A stretch of DNA of 64,000 nt from Albugo candida (lineage: Eukaryota; Oomycota; Peronosporomycetes; Albuginales; Albuginaceae): assembly GCA_905220665.1 (NCBI GenBank), contig CAJNAR010000152.1:682001-746000 (forward strand). Direction: 5' to 3'. Below, piece after piece: positions 1 to 10,862 of this stretch (its first letter is position 1; each line of letters opens with the position of its first letter). Under the pieces are notes generated by a model that saw only the letters and a list, made by a program, of their open reading frames with translations, made no database searches and was not told where the DNA came from. The position numbers and the translations under genes were made by a program.

Positions 1-1987
1 GAGCAATTACTTGGTCCAGAAACATAGAGGCCTCCACATACGATGCATTCGAAAGTAATGTGGCGAATGCTTCCACGATCAGAACGATGTTCATATTCGT
101 TTGTGCTTTGTCGGTAGTGGGATAATGCGATTGAAAAAGCGCGAGCAAGGCATTGATCCATTGTGCATTGAGCATATACTTTCCACAGCGAGATACTAGC
201 TTCTTCAAAGAAATGAGACCGACGTGGTCGGACTGACGACAAATAGATGATGTAAAGGTGTCGTGTTTCATATCAAATTGAAAGCTTTTGTACCAGATTT
301 TGAATGCGTACGTTTCAAGATAACTCGGATTTCTCGCGAACCAGGGAGAAGAGACTCCGAGAAGGACGATAATAATTTGACAAAGAGTTGGATGCATCAA
401 TTCTTCTTCTGCAAAGCAATGAAATAGGCGCGGGATGATTATAGTGTCCGCTTCACAGATACATTTTGACACTGCACTGAGAGCGTGAACGAGAACTTCA
501 GTCCGCCTCCACCAAGCAGAAGAATGTCTTCTATCATCCCGTATCTCAAATTGATCGATTATCTGAAACACTAAGCTTGAAATAAATTTATCTTCTCTTG
601 CTCGGGTTACAGATGCCGAAGATCGGAAAAAATTCCGTGCAGCACTTCGAAACGAAGAAAATTGCTCTCTTGCGGTGATGGAGAGAGTCAGAAAATCTTC
701 GGGATACTCAGTTCGCTGCAGAAGGCCGTTCCATAATCGAGAGGAGAAGAGGCTAAGTTCAAAGGAATAATCTTCATCTTTCCCATGAAAATATGCCTCA
801 AAATCCATCCAAAAATCCATTGTCAAAGTCGCTATCTCCAGCTTTGTACACACTGTGATGTCCAGCAATAATTCAAGAAATTTGTATACGAGATATGCTG
901 AATCGGTCAACAGCGTAAAGTCGATCAAGATTGTTAGAAAAGCCTGCCCGGATGAGACCATGGCGTTGGTAAATATACTCAAAGTGGCTTCCCTGCTGTC
1001 ATCAGGCCTCTGTTTTGAATTATGTTCTCCGAATATCACAAAATGTTCCGTGATGATCTCGATCAGCGATAAGTTTGTGTCTTTCACGGCAATCTGAATA
1101 CAACCCTGGATCACATCGAATGCGTCTTCCACACTAGATAGAATTGATGCTTGATTAAATGCCCACGGAATCAAATTTGTCTCACAGATGAGTTTAGCCG
1201 TGATCTTCCCAGCTTCTAGCCAATTTGCAAGACATTTCATTGAGAGAGAGTAAACTAGCACACTATGAGAGCTTTGCTGAATTTCATTTATCTGAGCGAT
1301 TATCGGGCATAGAACATGCTGAAGAACATAATGGCTGTCCTCTTGAATCATGCATTCACATTCAGCGCGTTTCTCTTTGCCTAACTTCAATCGATTACTT
1401 CTGTTTTCTTCGGTAAAGCTCTTGAGTGTCAATAATATAGCACAATTCGTCGTGACAACTGAGGTGAGATCAGACTCGTCTCTCTGGTGTGTTTGATTTT
1501 GAATAAGTTCTTCAATCATTTTGATGAGTCGGGGCGTGTTTTTCTCTTCGTTGACAGCATACGGATACTCATGCATACATCGAAGCAACAGTATGGCTAT
1601 ACTTGCAGAAATCTGGTTCCTGACGCTATACTCATCCAAGAGTGCCCCCGACTCTGTCAGCAAATTCCACAATTGTTGGCATATTGCTGCAGATTTACCA
1701 GGAATTACATCGCTGGACTGATTCTGAAGATTATAAGCTGTGTTTACTTTATAAGAAACAATCCGATAGATTGTGGAAGCCGCGAAAACGCGCATCACTT
1801 GCGTGAGCGGAGACGCAGATGGGCTACCAGATATTGGCTCATATAAGCATCGAATACAAAAGTATACTGCATCAGGTGATTGCTGAAAGCATTGAAGTAG
1901 ATTATCGCATTGTTTACGTTCTTTGTCGGTTGTAAGAGGGTCGTAGAGCTTTTGTAATGCTATGAAAACACCTTCAGCTTCAGTCAT
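1..1987 (-). CDS. Karyopherin-beta (transportin-3/importin-13/Mtr10-like), partial
   Basis: One uninterrupted minus-strand reading frame runs from an ATG at 1987 off the left edge of the window, giving about 662 codons with no stop. The protein starts MTEAEGVFIALQKLYDP and is almost wholly helical, with repeated amphipathic helices of HEAT type. Segments such as the MDFWMDFEAYF stretch and the ISLKKLVSRCGKYM stretch resemble the exportin-1-like and later HEAT regions of the transportin-SR/Mtr10 branch, which carries SR proteins and other cargo into the nucleus under Ran control. I infer a nuclear transport receptor; importin-13 is the main alternative. The C-terminus lies outside the window. 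The next gene upstream is on the same strand and ends 115 bases away. Confidence 0.6.
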   Translation of the reverse strand, partial: MTEAEGVFIALQKLYDPLTTDKERKQCDNLLQCFQQSPDAVYFCIRCLYEPISGSPSASPLTQVMRVFAASTIYRIVSYKVNTAYNLQNQSSDVIPGKSAAICQQLWNLLTESGALLDEYSVRNQISASIAILLLRCMHEYPYAVNEEKNTPRLIKMIEELIQNQTHQRDESDLTSVVTTNCAILLTLKSFTEENRSNRLKLGKEKRAECECMIQEDSHYVLQHVLCPIIAQINEIQQSSHSVLVYSLSMKCLANWLEAGKITAKLICETNLIPWAFNQASILSSVEDAFDVIQGCIQIAVKDTNLSLIEIITEHFVIFGEHNSKQRPDDSREATLSIFTNAMVSSGQAFLTILIDFTLLTDSAYLVYKFLELLLDITVCTKLEIATLTMDFWMDFEAYFHGKDEDYSFELSLFSSRLWNGLLQRTEYPEDFLTLSITAREQFSSFRSAARNFFRSSASVTRAREDKFISSLVFQIIDQFEIRDDRRHSSAWWRRTEVLVHALSAVSKCICEADTIIIPRLFHCFAEEELMHPTLCQIIIVLLGVSSPWFARNPSYLETYAFKIWYKSFQFDMKHDTFTSSICRQSDHVGLISLKKLVSRCGKYMLNAQWINALLALFQSHYPTTDKAQTNMNIVLIVEAFATLLSNASYVEASMFLDQVIA

Positions 1988-2102
1988 ACGAAACGCTAGC
2001 TGCGTTATTGATACTATCAATACGGTAGTATCAATATCCGATACTTGTGACTAAAGTGTGAATTAAATGAAAAGATCTTCGTGAAGCTTTGATTACAGCA
2101 AT

Positions 2103-4383
2103 TCATACACTTCTCCATTCTCTGATCCAGTCGTTCTCATCCATTAATTGTTGAGACGCTAGTTTCCAAGATTCTATATCCTTTTCATTGTGACAATCAA
2201 CTCCATGTCGTTTCAATATGGAAATAATCAAATTTGTTGGAGTCAAGAGCAATTCCGCTGGTGTTGCAAGCTTCTCCGAATTTAAAATGCTCAGAGTACT
2301 ATCAGATGATATGATCTTCCTCATACCATCTTCGAGTTCTTCCAAACGAGCCTATTTTAGCAATCGGTAGTCAACGTGTCACAATCGAAATCGCAAGGTA
2401 CCTGGAAGATATAATCCTCAAGCTCAAGCACATTGATATCAGACACCAGATCACGTGGAAGGGATTTTATTATCTGTAATGGGGAAGCAGATGCAAGGTC
2501 ACCACGCGAGTTGATTGATGCCTTTTGTAAGAGCGATCCGTGCCGAGAATTGACAATATCGTTAATTTCGTCGTCCACAAGAGTGCAGGCTCCATCGCGG
2601 CCTATATGCATCAGCTAGGTTATGATGTAGACAGAAAATCGTTCAGTAAACTATAGGCGCCATAGAAACGAGTTGGTACTTCTTTGCATGTCCATCGTTC
2701 AAGATCAATATGAACCACGTCAGTATCTCTGAAATTAATGATACGAGATTTATTGCAATCATCGCAGTAAACTGTTATCCGGTCTGGTAAGTTCTTTGCG
2801 TGAATTGGATGGATGAAAGTGAGACTTTCTGTATCATTCTGACTTATACTTTCGCTATCCAAATGCTGCAATTCCATCCGTTTTTGAGCGGAAAGAGCCA
2901 TTGCTTCCCTGAGCGCCTGATTTAATAAATCATCGTCGTTGTGTCTCGAATCATTCGTGCTCTCTTCGTCGTCTTCTTTTTCCTCCTTTTCATCGTGGAT
3001 TTTTGTTGTAGTCTTATTTGTTTTTTTCAACGCCTTTTGATAGGCTTCGTTTGCCTACAATGCATTCGTGATGGTGATCCGAGAGCGAGGAAAAACAGAA
3101 CAAACATACGCGAGCTTCTAGTGCTTTTTTAGAGAGTTTTCTGGTGCCAAAAGAAGTATAAAATAATGACTGAGCGAATCCAATAACGTATTGCTTACCT
3201 GGTTCGGGCATCCAAGAACGACCAATCTTCTCGGGGTAAAAGCGTCATAAGACCTTTGGCAACATCGCCATTGTATAGCCGAGCGAGATTCCAAAAGACT
3301 CTGCTCGTTGTGAGTAATCAGAAAAAGGCGCTAGGGATATAAGCATATATCGTGCCTGGGTGAACATTGCGCCATGTTGAAGGGCTTCAACATTTCTTTT
3401 CCGGTCTCGCCACCAGAAAGGAGAACGTATTTGAGGATCGCGTGAAGCTCTACTGGCTGCAGCATGGAAACTTTTTCTTCAGTCCATTTTCGTACTCCTT
3501 CTTTGTACTTGACAATCATTGCTCTTCCTTCATCATTTCCATCAGAAATGTCCGAGCCACTCGTCACATTAAAATGATTGCTCAATGCCGCATGTAAACG
3601 AGCACTTGCACGAGTTATCTGGTACTGGTAATCTACAGCGTTCCGTGTGGTAGCACGAAAAAACTTTGAAGCATTGGTACTGGAGCCGTCAGCTGAAACA
3701 GCACGCAAGAGTTTTGTCTCGACATCTTCTTTGGACGAGAAATCAACTCGAGCCCTTTTCTGACCAAAAGTATGGGATTTTTTCTCGCTCCCTTCATCTT
3801 GAGAGCTTTCTTCCGTGGTTTTGCCAAGTATGAATCCTTTCTTTGAAAATTTATTTGACTTCGAGGTGGTCCTCACGCTTTTATTTGATACAAGTGAGTG
3901 GATCCCAACTTTTCTAGTAGACTCGTTCTCTTTTCGTGAGTGATTACTGGCAACAATTTTTCTCTTTTGCTGTGGTACGGACGATCCTGACGTTGAGACA
4001 TCGGATATCGACATTTCTGAGTTTTCGGTGGCGTTTTTAACAGTGCAGAGTGAGACGATAATCGTGTCATTGTTATGCATTACATCCTTCACAAAATCTT
4101 GTTTACGTGATGCATTGAGTACGACAGGAGGAAATCCGGTGCGGACTGTGAAGTAGAGAATTAGCACCTTCGAATGCATTCACAACAACGCATACGCTGG
4201 ATTCTGTCGTCTACTGAGTACCCCAACTGCTGCTTGATGTAATCTGTGATTCCACAAATTAGACATTATAATGGCTATAAACTCAATCTTATTACTCTGA
4301 AGCACCTCAATACGCTCGTATTCGTCCCATTCGATCCTCCGGACGGTACCATTTGGTCCACGTAGCTGGAGATTCCAAGTCAT
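2103..4383 (-). CDS. Ubiquitin-like N-terminal domain protein with UIM-like helix and zinc ribbon
   Basis: Eight exons (4383-4296, 4243-4196, 4145-3356, 3300-3199, 3140-3110, 3054-2670, 2601-2402, 2351-2103) give 630 aa. The start MTWNLQLRGPNGTVRRIEW and the later RIQLRTGFPPVVLNA motif resemble the ubiquitin-like UBX fold at the N-terminus of OTU1/YOD1. No OTU catalytic domain follows. After a basic low-complexity stretch comes a helical block containing EMLKPFNMAQCSPRVFWNL, then an acidic linker, a UIM-like helix (LNQALREAMALSAQ), and a segment with CxxC, WTC and a further Cys that recalls a CW-type or similar zinc ribbon. I infer a ubiquitin-pathway adaptor and do not recognise a named family. 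Intron 3 appears to use a GC donor, and the donor of intron 6 is uncertain. Confidence 0.6.
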
Positions 4384-4568
4384 TGTCACGCGGTTTACTA
4401 AATCGCACACAGCGCTAAGTCCGATTGAAGATTGCGTCAGTGTGTAGCGGAAGCGGTCTGATGTGTTGTGAAGGAACAAAGACATAATGAAAGTACTAAT
4501 GAAGTAAGCAAAATATCCTATTAGCATAGGGCATCCGATCGCACCTATGCACACGAGATTTGAATTTA

Positions 4569-5483
4569 TTATAGCAACTCCGGCGCTACCATACTTTGCA
4601 TTGGAACAAGCACGTTCTTTTTCCAGTGCCGATACCAGAACAGTTTGTAAAATATCCTATGGAAGAAAGACAAAGCATTTTTGTATGCAAATGAACCTCT
4701 CTGCTGATCCCATGGTTTACTGCATTCGATGATCCACGTAATCATTGCTCGTTTGGGTCGGATAATATGGAAGACTTTTGGCATCATATATTTTACAAAT
4801 TCGTCCTCTGTAAAAGTGCGTGATAAAGCTGGATGAAAAAGTCTTTCCTCTATCGTAAGCGTTTCATTCACTATTGTTCCCAGCTTTTGGATGTCTTCTT
4901 GAATTCGAGTGAGAAAAAACGATTTTCGAGTGTCATCGTCCAAGTACCTGGGATTTGCATGAAGACTGTTCTTTATTTCCAGAATCTTTTCCATAAGGGC
5001 GATGATATCGGTATAGCTTTCCAAGATCCGCAATTTCTCGTTGTAGCGTAAATGTAAGAATGGGAACAATAGCTTGGTCTTGACACGATACTGACATTTT
5101 ATATAAACCATGAAGTACTTACGATACCAGCGAAAAAACGTAAAAAGAGCTTTTTTAGGAGAGCTGCTAGAAGACATGAGACAGTTGAAAAGTGAGTTCA
5201 TTATGCATATACAATGTCGCATTGGTTCGTGTAATCCGAGTAGGAATTTCCCATTCCATTGTTGAGATTCGATTTTTGAGAGACCATTCGAGTGTCCTGC
5301 TGTCCCACCTGACTTGATGTTCGTTATTAGTTCGGAAGCGATGATGCTGTAATCCATTTCTTGACAATTATTACGATGGTCGAACGGAAATGGCGATAGT
5401 ATGTGACAAGAGGAAGCAGATGAAGTCTTCAGCGAGTGATCAGGTTGTACAACTTTGTTGATTTGTTTCCTATCAGTTTTCAT
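4569..5483 (-). CDS. Hemerythrin-like helical-bundle protein A (paralogue of the gene at 54966)
   Basis: Single exon, 304 aa from the first ATG; the frame is open a little further but has no earlier ATG, so an upstream exon cannot be excluded. It is clearly related to the protein at 54966-56264: both contain WxxKFLLGxHEPxRHxxxxxxS, a later LLFPFL/ILFPLL motif, an EERxxxPAxxxxF motif and a xITWIIExSK-type helix. The HEPxRH and xFPxL motifs resemble the first two helices of hemerythrin HHE domains, which bind a di-iron centre in BRUTUS/FBXL5-type proteins. Here the expected helix-2 histidine position reads CQYR, so iron binding is doubtful. Function is unknown. It ends 185 bases before the start of the next minus-strand gene. 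Confidence 0.55.
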   Translation of the reverse strand: MKTDRKQINKVVQPDHSLKTSSASSCHILSPFPFDHRNNCQEMDYSIIASELITNIKSGGTAGHSNGLSKIESQQWNGKFLLGLHEPMRHCICIMNSLFNCLMSSSSSPKKALFTFFRWYRKYFMVYIKCQYRVKTKLLFPFLHLRYNEKLRILESYTDIIALMEKILEIKNSLHANPRYLDDDTRKSFFLTRIQEDIQKLGTIVNETLTIEERLFHPALSRTFTEDEFVKYMMPKVFHIIRPKRAMITWIIECSKPWDQQRGSFAYKNALSFFHRIFYKLFWYRHWKKNVLVPMQSMVAPELL

Positions 5484-6212
5484 TCCACACCTCAATACAC
5501 AAGGGCTACCTTCTTCCAATCGGCGTTACTCGTACGTGCGGCTTGTCTGTTCCTATATTGAAGTGCAACAATGCTTCACATGGAACGTTGCACACTCTCA
5601 CTGCGATATGGCTCTAAAATATACTTCAAGTTACACAGGATACCAAATCATGAAAAGCTTCAGCGAGTCAGATGGGACCCTCCATACCGGCTATTTATAT
5701 TTGCAGTAACGCTCACTCACGTCCAGATGGTGCATATTGATCTTGCAGGCAGAGGTGACTCGGTCGATTATGCTATTTGCGACCGACTTTTAGGTTGATC
5801 ATTTTATTATTTGAGCAAGCACAATTCGCAGCGCTTTAAAGTATAGATCTACTCAAAATGAGTCTCCTAAAATAATCACATCGAGGAAAGCATTTAGTGC
5901 TGATAAATGGATCTTGAGAGCCTCTTATCTCACACAGTGCTACGGGTAGGACGCACTTGATCTGATGCTTTAGGCGATAATTGAGAAGTATTCGTATTTC
6001 TCAAGTAAATAGAAGAGATTGCAATGTTCTTCTGTGGTACGATAGCGGCAGATTTCCATCAGATAATTCCCACCAGTTTCAGGAAACCATGTATCGACTT
6101 TACGGTCTTGAGCTCGATTCAAGTCAAGCAGACCTGATCGATGCAGAAGAACTACGTCGATGATGATACATAACAAATCATTTCATGTATCTCGATATTG
6201 TTATGCTGTGTT
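5484..6212. other. Intergenic stretch with one possible unassigned exon
   Basis: About 730 bases between the hemerythrin-like gene and FtsZ. Plus-strand 5981-6163 is open and protein-like (for example LWYDSGRFPSDNSHQF and LYGLELDSSQADLIDAEEL), ending 50 bases before the FtsZ start. It has no ATG near its 5' end, and I could not join it to the ATG at 5909 with a phase-correct intron. I see no other gene. The stretch must hold the divergent promoters of the two flanking genes. Confidence 0.3.
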
Positions 6213-8034
6213 ATGTCACCATTGATCCATTTGCGCATCCAAATGCGCCTACTGTCTCCGTTAACGCGGCCGTGCGCTCGATGGAGTGTTCGGCTTGAGG
6301 CTGACATTGCACGGAACAATTTCTATTTTTCTACAAAAGATGTCACGGATGTCGCAGCTGCTTCTCTACGCAAAGTACTTCCTCCGTATCAATCTTATTG
6401 TGTGACACAAGCAACCATGGCAATATATGACATAGGGCCTCAAGGAGAAGAATTCTAGTGGGAAAATATCTGTCACAACTGAGGAGACTCATAAATCAGA
6501 GAGGCCACCAATTCTAACAGATAAAGATCTCGACAATCACAATCGCTTTTCAAGCGCTTGGCTAACAGATCAACAAAATAAAGGATTTGATTCTGCAAGT
6601 TTTGCGCCTCGAATCATTGTAGTGGGTGTTGGAGGTGCCGGAGGCAATGCAGGTATAGCTTATGCTACTTTTCGATCTCTTGAGGAGATGAGTCTATTGT
6701 ACATTTAAAGTGAACAATATGATCGCCAGAGGACTGCAAGGAGTAGATTTTATGGTGTGCAACACTGATGCGCAGCATCTGCAGACAACATTGACAGAGA
6801 ATCGAGTACAAATGGGTCCCAAATTGACTGGAGGTCTAGGCTGTGGAGCCAATCCCGAGCTGGGGTACTGTGCTGTCAAAAAGTAGCAAGTTACATCAAG
6901 TTCTTACACCCCTTCTAGTCGGGAAGCTGCTGAAGCTGCTATAAATGAAATTCTGGAGCGGATTGATGGATTCAATATGGTCAGAATAGAATCCTTGTAA
7001 AGCTGGTACCTCTGGACTCAATGTAAAATATATAGATGTTTGTGACGGCTGGCATGGGTGGCGGCACAGGAACGGGAGCTGCTCCAGTCATCGCGAGAGC
7101 TGCAATGGACGCGGGGATCTTAACTGTTGGAGTCGTTACCAAGGTACCTAGTTCAAATAAAGTCGAGTCAGCCTACAAGCTCAGCTTTTACACTATGATA
7201 GCCATTCCGTTTCGAAGGAACACATCGGGGAAAGTTGGCGGAATCGGGACTGCTGGAGCTCAAACAGAGTGTCGATAGCTTGATAGTCATTCCAAATCAG
7301 AATCTGTTCAATGTATCGACTGCACAAACATCATTGATGGATGCTTTTAGGTGCGCCATGACATCACCAATCAAGTTGAATCGGATGAGTAATTTGGTGT
7401 GATTATAGGCTCGCGGATGATGTGCTTTTGGCAGGAGTAAAGAATATTTCCGATCTCATGGTCATGCCCGGGCTGATCAATCTGGATTTTGCAGACATTC
7501 AATCAGTATATCCGCGAGTGTCACAAGCGAATCGTACATTTGACAGCTTGTATGTTAGGTCATGTCAAACATGGGAATCGCCATGATGGGAAGCGGAGAA
7601 GCTGAAGGTGAAAATCGGTAAGATCATCGACAGCATCTTTTCTTTCATTCATTGTACGGTTCAGTGCTCTACTTGCCGCCGAAGCTGCGCTAGCAAATCC
7701 GCTTTTAGGCGATATTTCAATCAAGGTATCGTTTTCATACAATCGAAGAAAAGCTCACTTTGAAAGCCGTCCTAGGATGCGAAAGGAATGCTCGTCAATA
7801 TCACAGGCGGTTCAGATTTGACATTGTTTGAAGTCGATGAAGCAGCTGAGCGTGTCACGCGAGTAAGCTGTTGCGCTTTCTGGGTACATCTGACTGTGGC
7901 TAATTTTGAATTACAAGGAAATTGAGGATCCGCACGCGAATATCATTTTTGGATCAAGCTTTGATGAGTCTTTAAACGGGAAACTACGCACATCCATAGT
8001 AGCAACAGGAATGTCGGACCTGGATAAAAAATGA
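6213..8034 (+). CDS. ftsZ: Mitochondrial-type FtsZ
   Basis: Eleven exons (6213-6385, 6459-6652, 6711-6864, 6919-6979, 7036-7143, 7202-7350, 7409-7505, 7559-7617, 7665-7725, 7776-7862, 7918-8034) give 419 aa. The tubulin-like GTPase is complete: [19 protein letters not shown], then NTDAQHL, the GTP signature [16 protein letters not shown], and [26 protein letters not shown] and [10 protein letters not shown]. The N-terminus before the core is about 100 residues long, rich in Arg and Ser and poor in acidic residues ([20 protein letters not shown]), which fits a mitochondrial presequence; the second Met at 6243 is an alternative start. Stramenopiles are known to retain FtsZ of alphaproteobacterial origin for mitochondrial division. 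It converges on the PX gene with 31 bases between stops. Confidence 0.93.
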
Positions 8035-8065
8035 TATTAACGCAATCGAGTTTAACAGTATACAT

Positions 8066-8884
8066 TTACAACGTGAAGCTATGCTGAGTTCCCATAGACA
8101 ATCGTGACGAGTCACTGGAGAGTGATTCATACGCAAGCCACATGCTACTGAGGCGTTCCATGATATCTGCTGTTGTGCAGGCAGCACCTTCGGGAATGAC
8201 GACTTCTCTCATGGCTTGCTCTAATGGAAGTGCATCATCATGACACTTTTCGCTGCTGCTTTCGAACATATTGTTGGAGACGAAGCTAACTTCTTCTGTG
8301 GTACCTTCAGAGCTCTGACTGTGAGAATCACGATCACTTTCTGCTCGGGAAAATTCAATCTGGTTCGACTCCGGCTCTTTCAAAGCTTCGCTCTTGTTGC
8401 GATAGCATTGATGCAAGCAAAAAGTCGATTGAATTTTACAAAGATCTGATGTACCAACAGGTTGCGCTCCTCGAAGCAAAAATGCACGCAGCACTTCTCT
8501 TACTCGCAGACCACAATTCCTACATTCGGATGTCTCTCCAAGAAAAACGATCTGGACGAGCGATCGGAGAAACTCCTGAAGCACTGCGACACGTTTACGT
8601 ACATTTCGATTGGTTCGAAAAAGGCTTTTATTTGGAAATGACATTTCCATCAGATGATTTGTGAAAATCACGCAACCGGGGCAATGAGATCCTTCGTGTA
8701 TAGCTGACAAAAGATCCTGCCGAAGTTGATGGAATTGTGAGTAGCGGCGATTGATGGTCCATTCCTGCTGTGTGGGGTGCACAACCACCGAAATGCTATA
8801 CAGAGTATGCGTCGGGCGATTCAGAGCAGCTGGTATAAACACTTGCACATTTTGCGCATGCTTTTCAGAAAGTGTTTGTCGCAT
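8066..8884 (-). CDS. PX-domain protein
   Basis: Single exon, 272 aa, starting at an ATG (MRQTLSEKHAQNVQVFIPA). Residues about 15-125 form a PX (phox homology) domain: YSISVVVHP, WTINRRYSQFHQLRQDL, FPNKSLF with the usual basic residue before the proline-rich turn, and VLQEFLRSLVQ. PX domains bind phosphoinositides, chiefly PI3P, on endosomes. The remaining half is acidic, Ser- and Glu-rich and probably disordered, with no second recognisable domain such as BAR, kinase or SH3. The partner is therefore unknown. It is tail-to-tail with FtsZ and divergent from the lectin gene 407 bases away. Confidence 0.8.
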   Translation of the reverse strand: MRQTLSEKHAQNVQVFIPAALNRPTHTLYSISVVVHPTQQEWTINRRYSQFHQLRQDLLSAIHEGSHCPGCVIFTNHLMEMSFPNKSLFRTNRNVRKRVAVLQEFLRSLVQIVFLGETSECRNCGLRVREVLRAFLLRGAQPVGTSDLCKIQSTFCLHQCYRNKSEALKEPESNQIEFSRAESDRDSHSQSSEGTTEEVSFVSNNMFESSSEKCHDDALPLEQAMREVVIPEGAACTTADIMERLSSMWLAYESLSSDSSRLSMGTQHSFTL

Positions 8885-9291
8885 TTTCTTCGAGCGGATT
8901 AAATGTGTCCTACTCAGCTAAAGCGCAAATGTAGCCAGCCATAAAACGCTTTGGTCAACTGACTCCTCGTTTGATTTATTTTATCCGTCAGATGTAATAA
9001 TAGATTCCGGTGGACATATAGAGGAGACAAATCTTTCCATGTTAAAAACGTTCAGTGCGGTTGAGGTCGTTATGAAGAAATCCTTTTACTCCAAGCACAA
9101 TAATTATTATTAGAAGGAGACGCCTTGGAGGGCAGTCGTTACACTAATGGATACGAATGAAATCGATGAAATCGATTTACTTCTGGAATTCGATGGCTAG
9201 GCTTAGGTCGTAAGTGTAATATAGGATGCTAACAGATTTATTTTTGTAAATTTAGCAGCCATTATTGTGTGGCCTTCTACGTGTCGTTCGG
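8885..9291. other. Intergenic, divergent promoter region
   Basis: About 400 bases between the PX gene (minus) and the lectin gene (plus). I see no coding sequence, repeat or RNA gene; it should contain both promoters and 5' leaders. Confidence 0.5.
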
Positions 9292-10752
9292 ATGGCATTT
9301 GTTTCGATTGCGGTAGCTCTGCAGCTATGGATGTGTGTGTATCACCATGTCCAGGGAGAATTGATCAGTCATCTTTCGTTTGACAAACCCTTTCAGGACA
9401 TTTCTTCCGATAAAACGCGCCGAATAAATGGAAATTGGGAAGTTGGAGGTTCCACACAGGTGAATCGCCATTTTGTGCGTCTGACTCCCGACCGTCAGCG
9501 AAAAGACGGGTACATTTGGTCGAAGGAACCGATCAAGCAGCACGAATTTTCAATTATATTGACATTTCGAATCAGCGGGCAATCAGCGAGGTTGTTTGGA
9601 GACGCGCTCTCATTGTGGGTCACCACTGAACCCAAGCATACACATGGCTACAATCATGGATTCAAAGAAAGATACACGGGTTCGTTTTTTTCTTTTTCTG
9701 ACTCACTTGTGTGATTTGACACTGCGAACAGGCTTTGGCGTTATCGTCGATACGTATCACAATGCTGAGGATAAAGAGCACAAAGATGTATTCTTACAAG
9801 TGAATGATGGCTCAAAAGTATTGGATGATCCAACCAAAGAAACAAAGGGAGGCTGTATGGCGTCGGGTGTGCGATATAACGAGAAGCACGCATCTTTTTC
9901 TCCATCGCAAAATATGTCCCGAATCAAAGTGCAGTACCGCGAGAATCGTGTGACCATTTCCTTGGATGAAGGCAATGATGGTGTTTGGAGGCACTGTCAT
10001 GAGGCAACTGTGGCCTTACCTCAGGGCTGGACCGAGCATGCGACATTGGGGCTTACAGCTACCACAGGAGCTCTGGCAAATAATCATGATGTCATCTCCC
10101 TCAAAATCTACGAGTAAGTCAATTATTTGCGTTGAGTAAATCTTTATTGATTTTATTTCTCTTTAAAGCGCTTTTGACGACGAGGGTCATACTGCTCACG
10201 ACGTAAAATCAAGCCAGACAAAAGCCCACGACCCTGACGCTGTCCAGCCTTACGAGGACCTCGATGCACGTCTGCAACAGTTGGCGCGCAAGTATAAAAT
10301 GCTTTTGGAGAACTTTGAGCACCAATTTACAGGTACTTGCTACATCATTTATAAAATCTTGACAAATCCATACAATGCAACTCGCTTGTGATATGTAGCC
10401 TTAAAAGAATCTACAGAAAATTCGGTCAAGAAGCTTAAAGAGCAGGAAGAGCGTGATCAACGCCAAATTGCCGCGTTGGAGAGTTGGATTCACAATCGGG
10501 TTCGTTTTGTGAATAACTGCTCACATAGATATTTGCTAACATAGCTGCGATTAGGTCGAGACTCGTATTGATAGTACGGTGGACGCTGTTCGTGATCAAG
10601 CTGCCGAAAAGCTTCAAGAAACAATCCACGAAACTACCAAGAAATCTGGAGGATGGAAGACACCATTTATCTTGTTTTTGCTTTCTTTAGCTGGCGTTAT
10701 TACGTTTACGTACAAGAAATATCAGGAGCTTCGTAAATCGCATCTCCTATAG
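9292..10752 (+). CDS. L-type lectin, ERGIC-53/VIP36-like cargo receptor
   Basis: Five exons (9292-9679, 9732-10113, 10169-10332, 10399-10499, 10555-10752) give 410 aa. The start at ATG 9292 yields a signal peptide (MAFVSIAVALQLWMCVYHH). A legume-type lectin domain follows: HLSFDKPF, NGNWEVGG, DALSLWVTTEP, GFGVIVDTYHN and LGLTATTG, the order seen in ERGIC-53 and VIP36, which bind high-mannose glycoproteins between ER and Golgi. A coiled-coil stalk and one transmembrane helix near the C-terminus (TPFILFLLSLAGVITFTY) come next, with a short basic cytosolic tail (KKYQELRKSHLL). The tail is not a clean terminal KKxx or FF signal, so retrieval may differ from the animal proteins. Confidence 0.88.
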
Positions 10753-10795
10753 AGGTCGACTGCATTGATTGAATACCACAAGAGAGATTCATGCG

Positions 10796-10811
10796 ATTTT
10801 TTTTTTTTTTA
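10796..10811 (+). repeat. Poly-T tract
   Basis: A short homopolymeric T run (about 13 T) lies in the 110-base gap between the lectin stop and the next start. It is probably a 3' UTR or promoter homopolymer with no further meaning. Confidence 0.6.
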
Positions 10812-10862
10812 AATTGTGTGTGTACATCGCTTTAGACTTGTGCACATAAATTAAGAGTCCGC

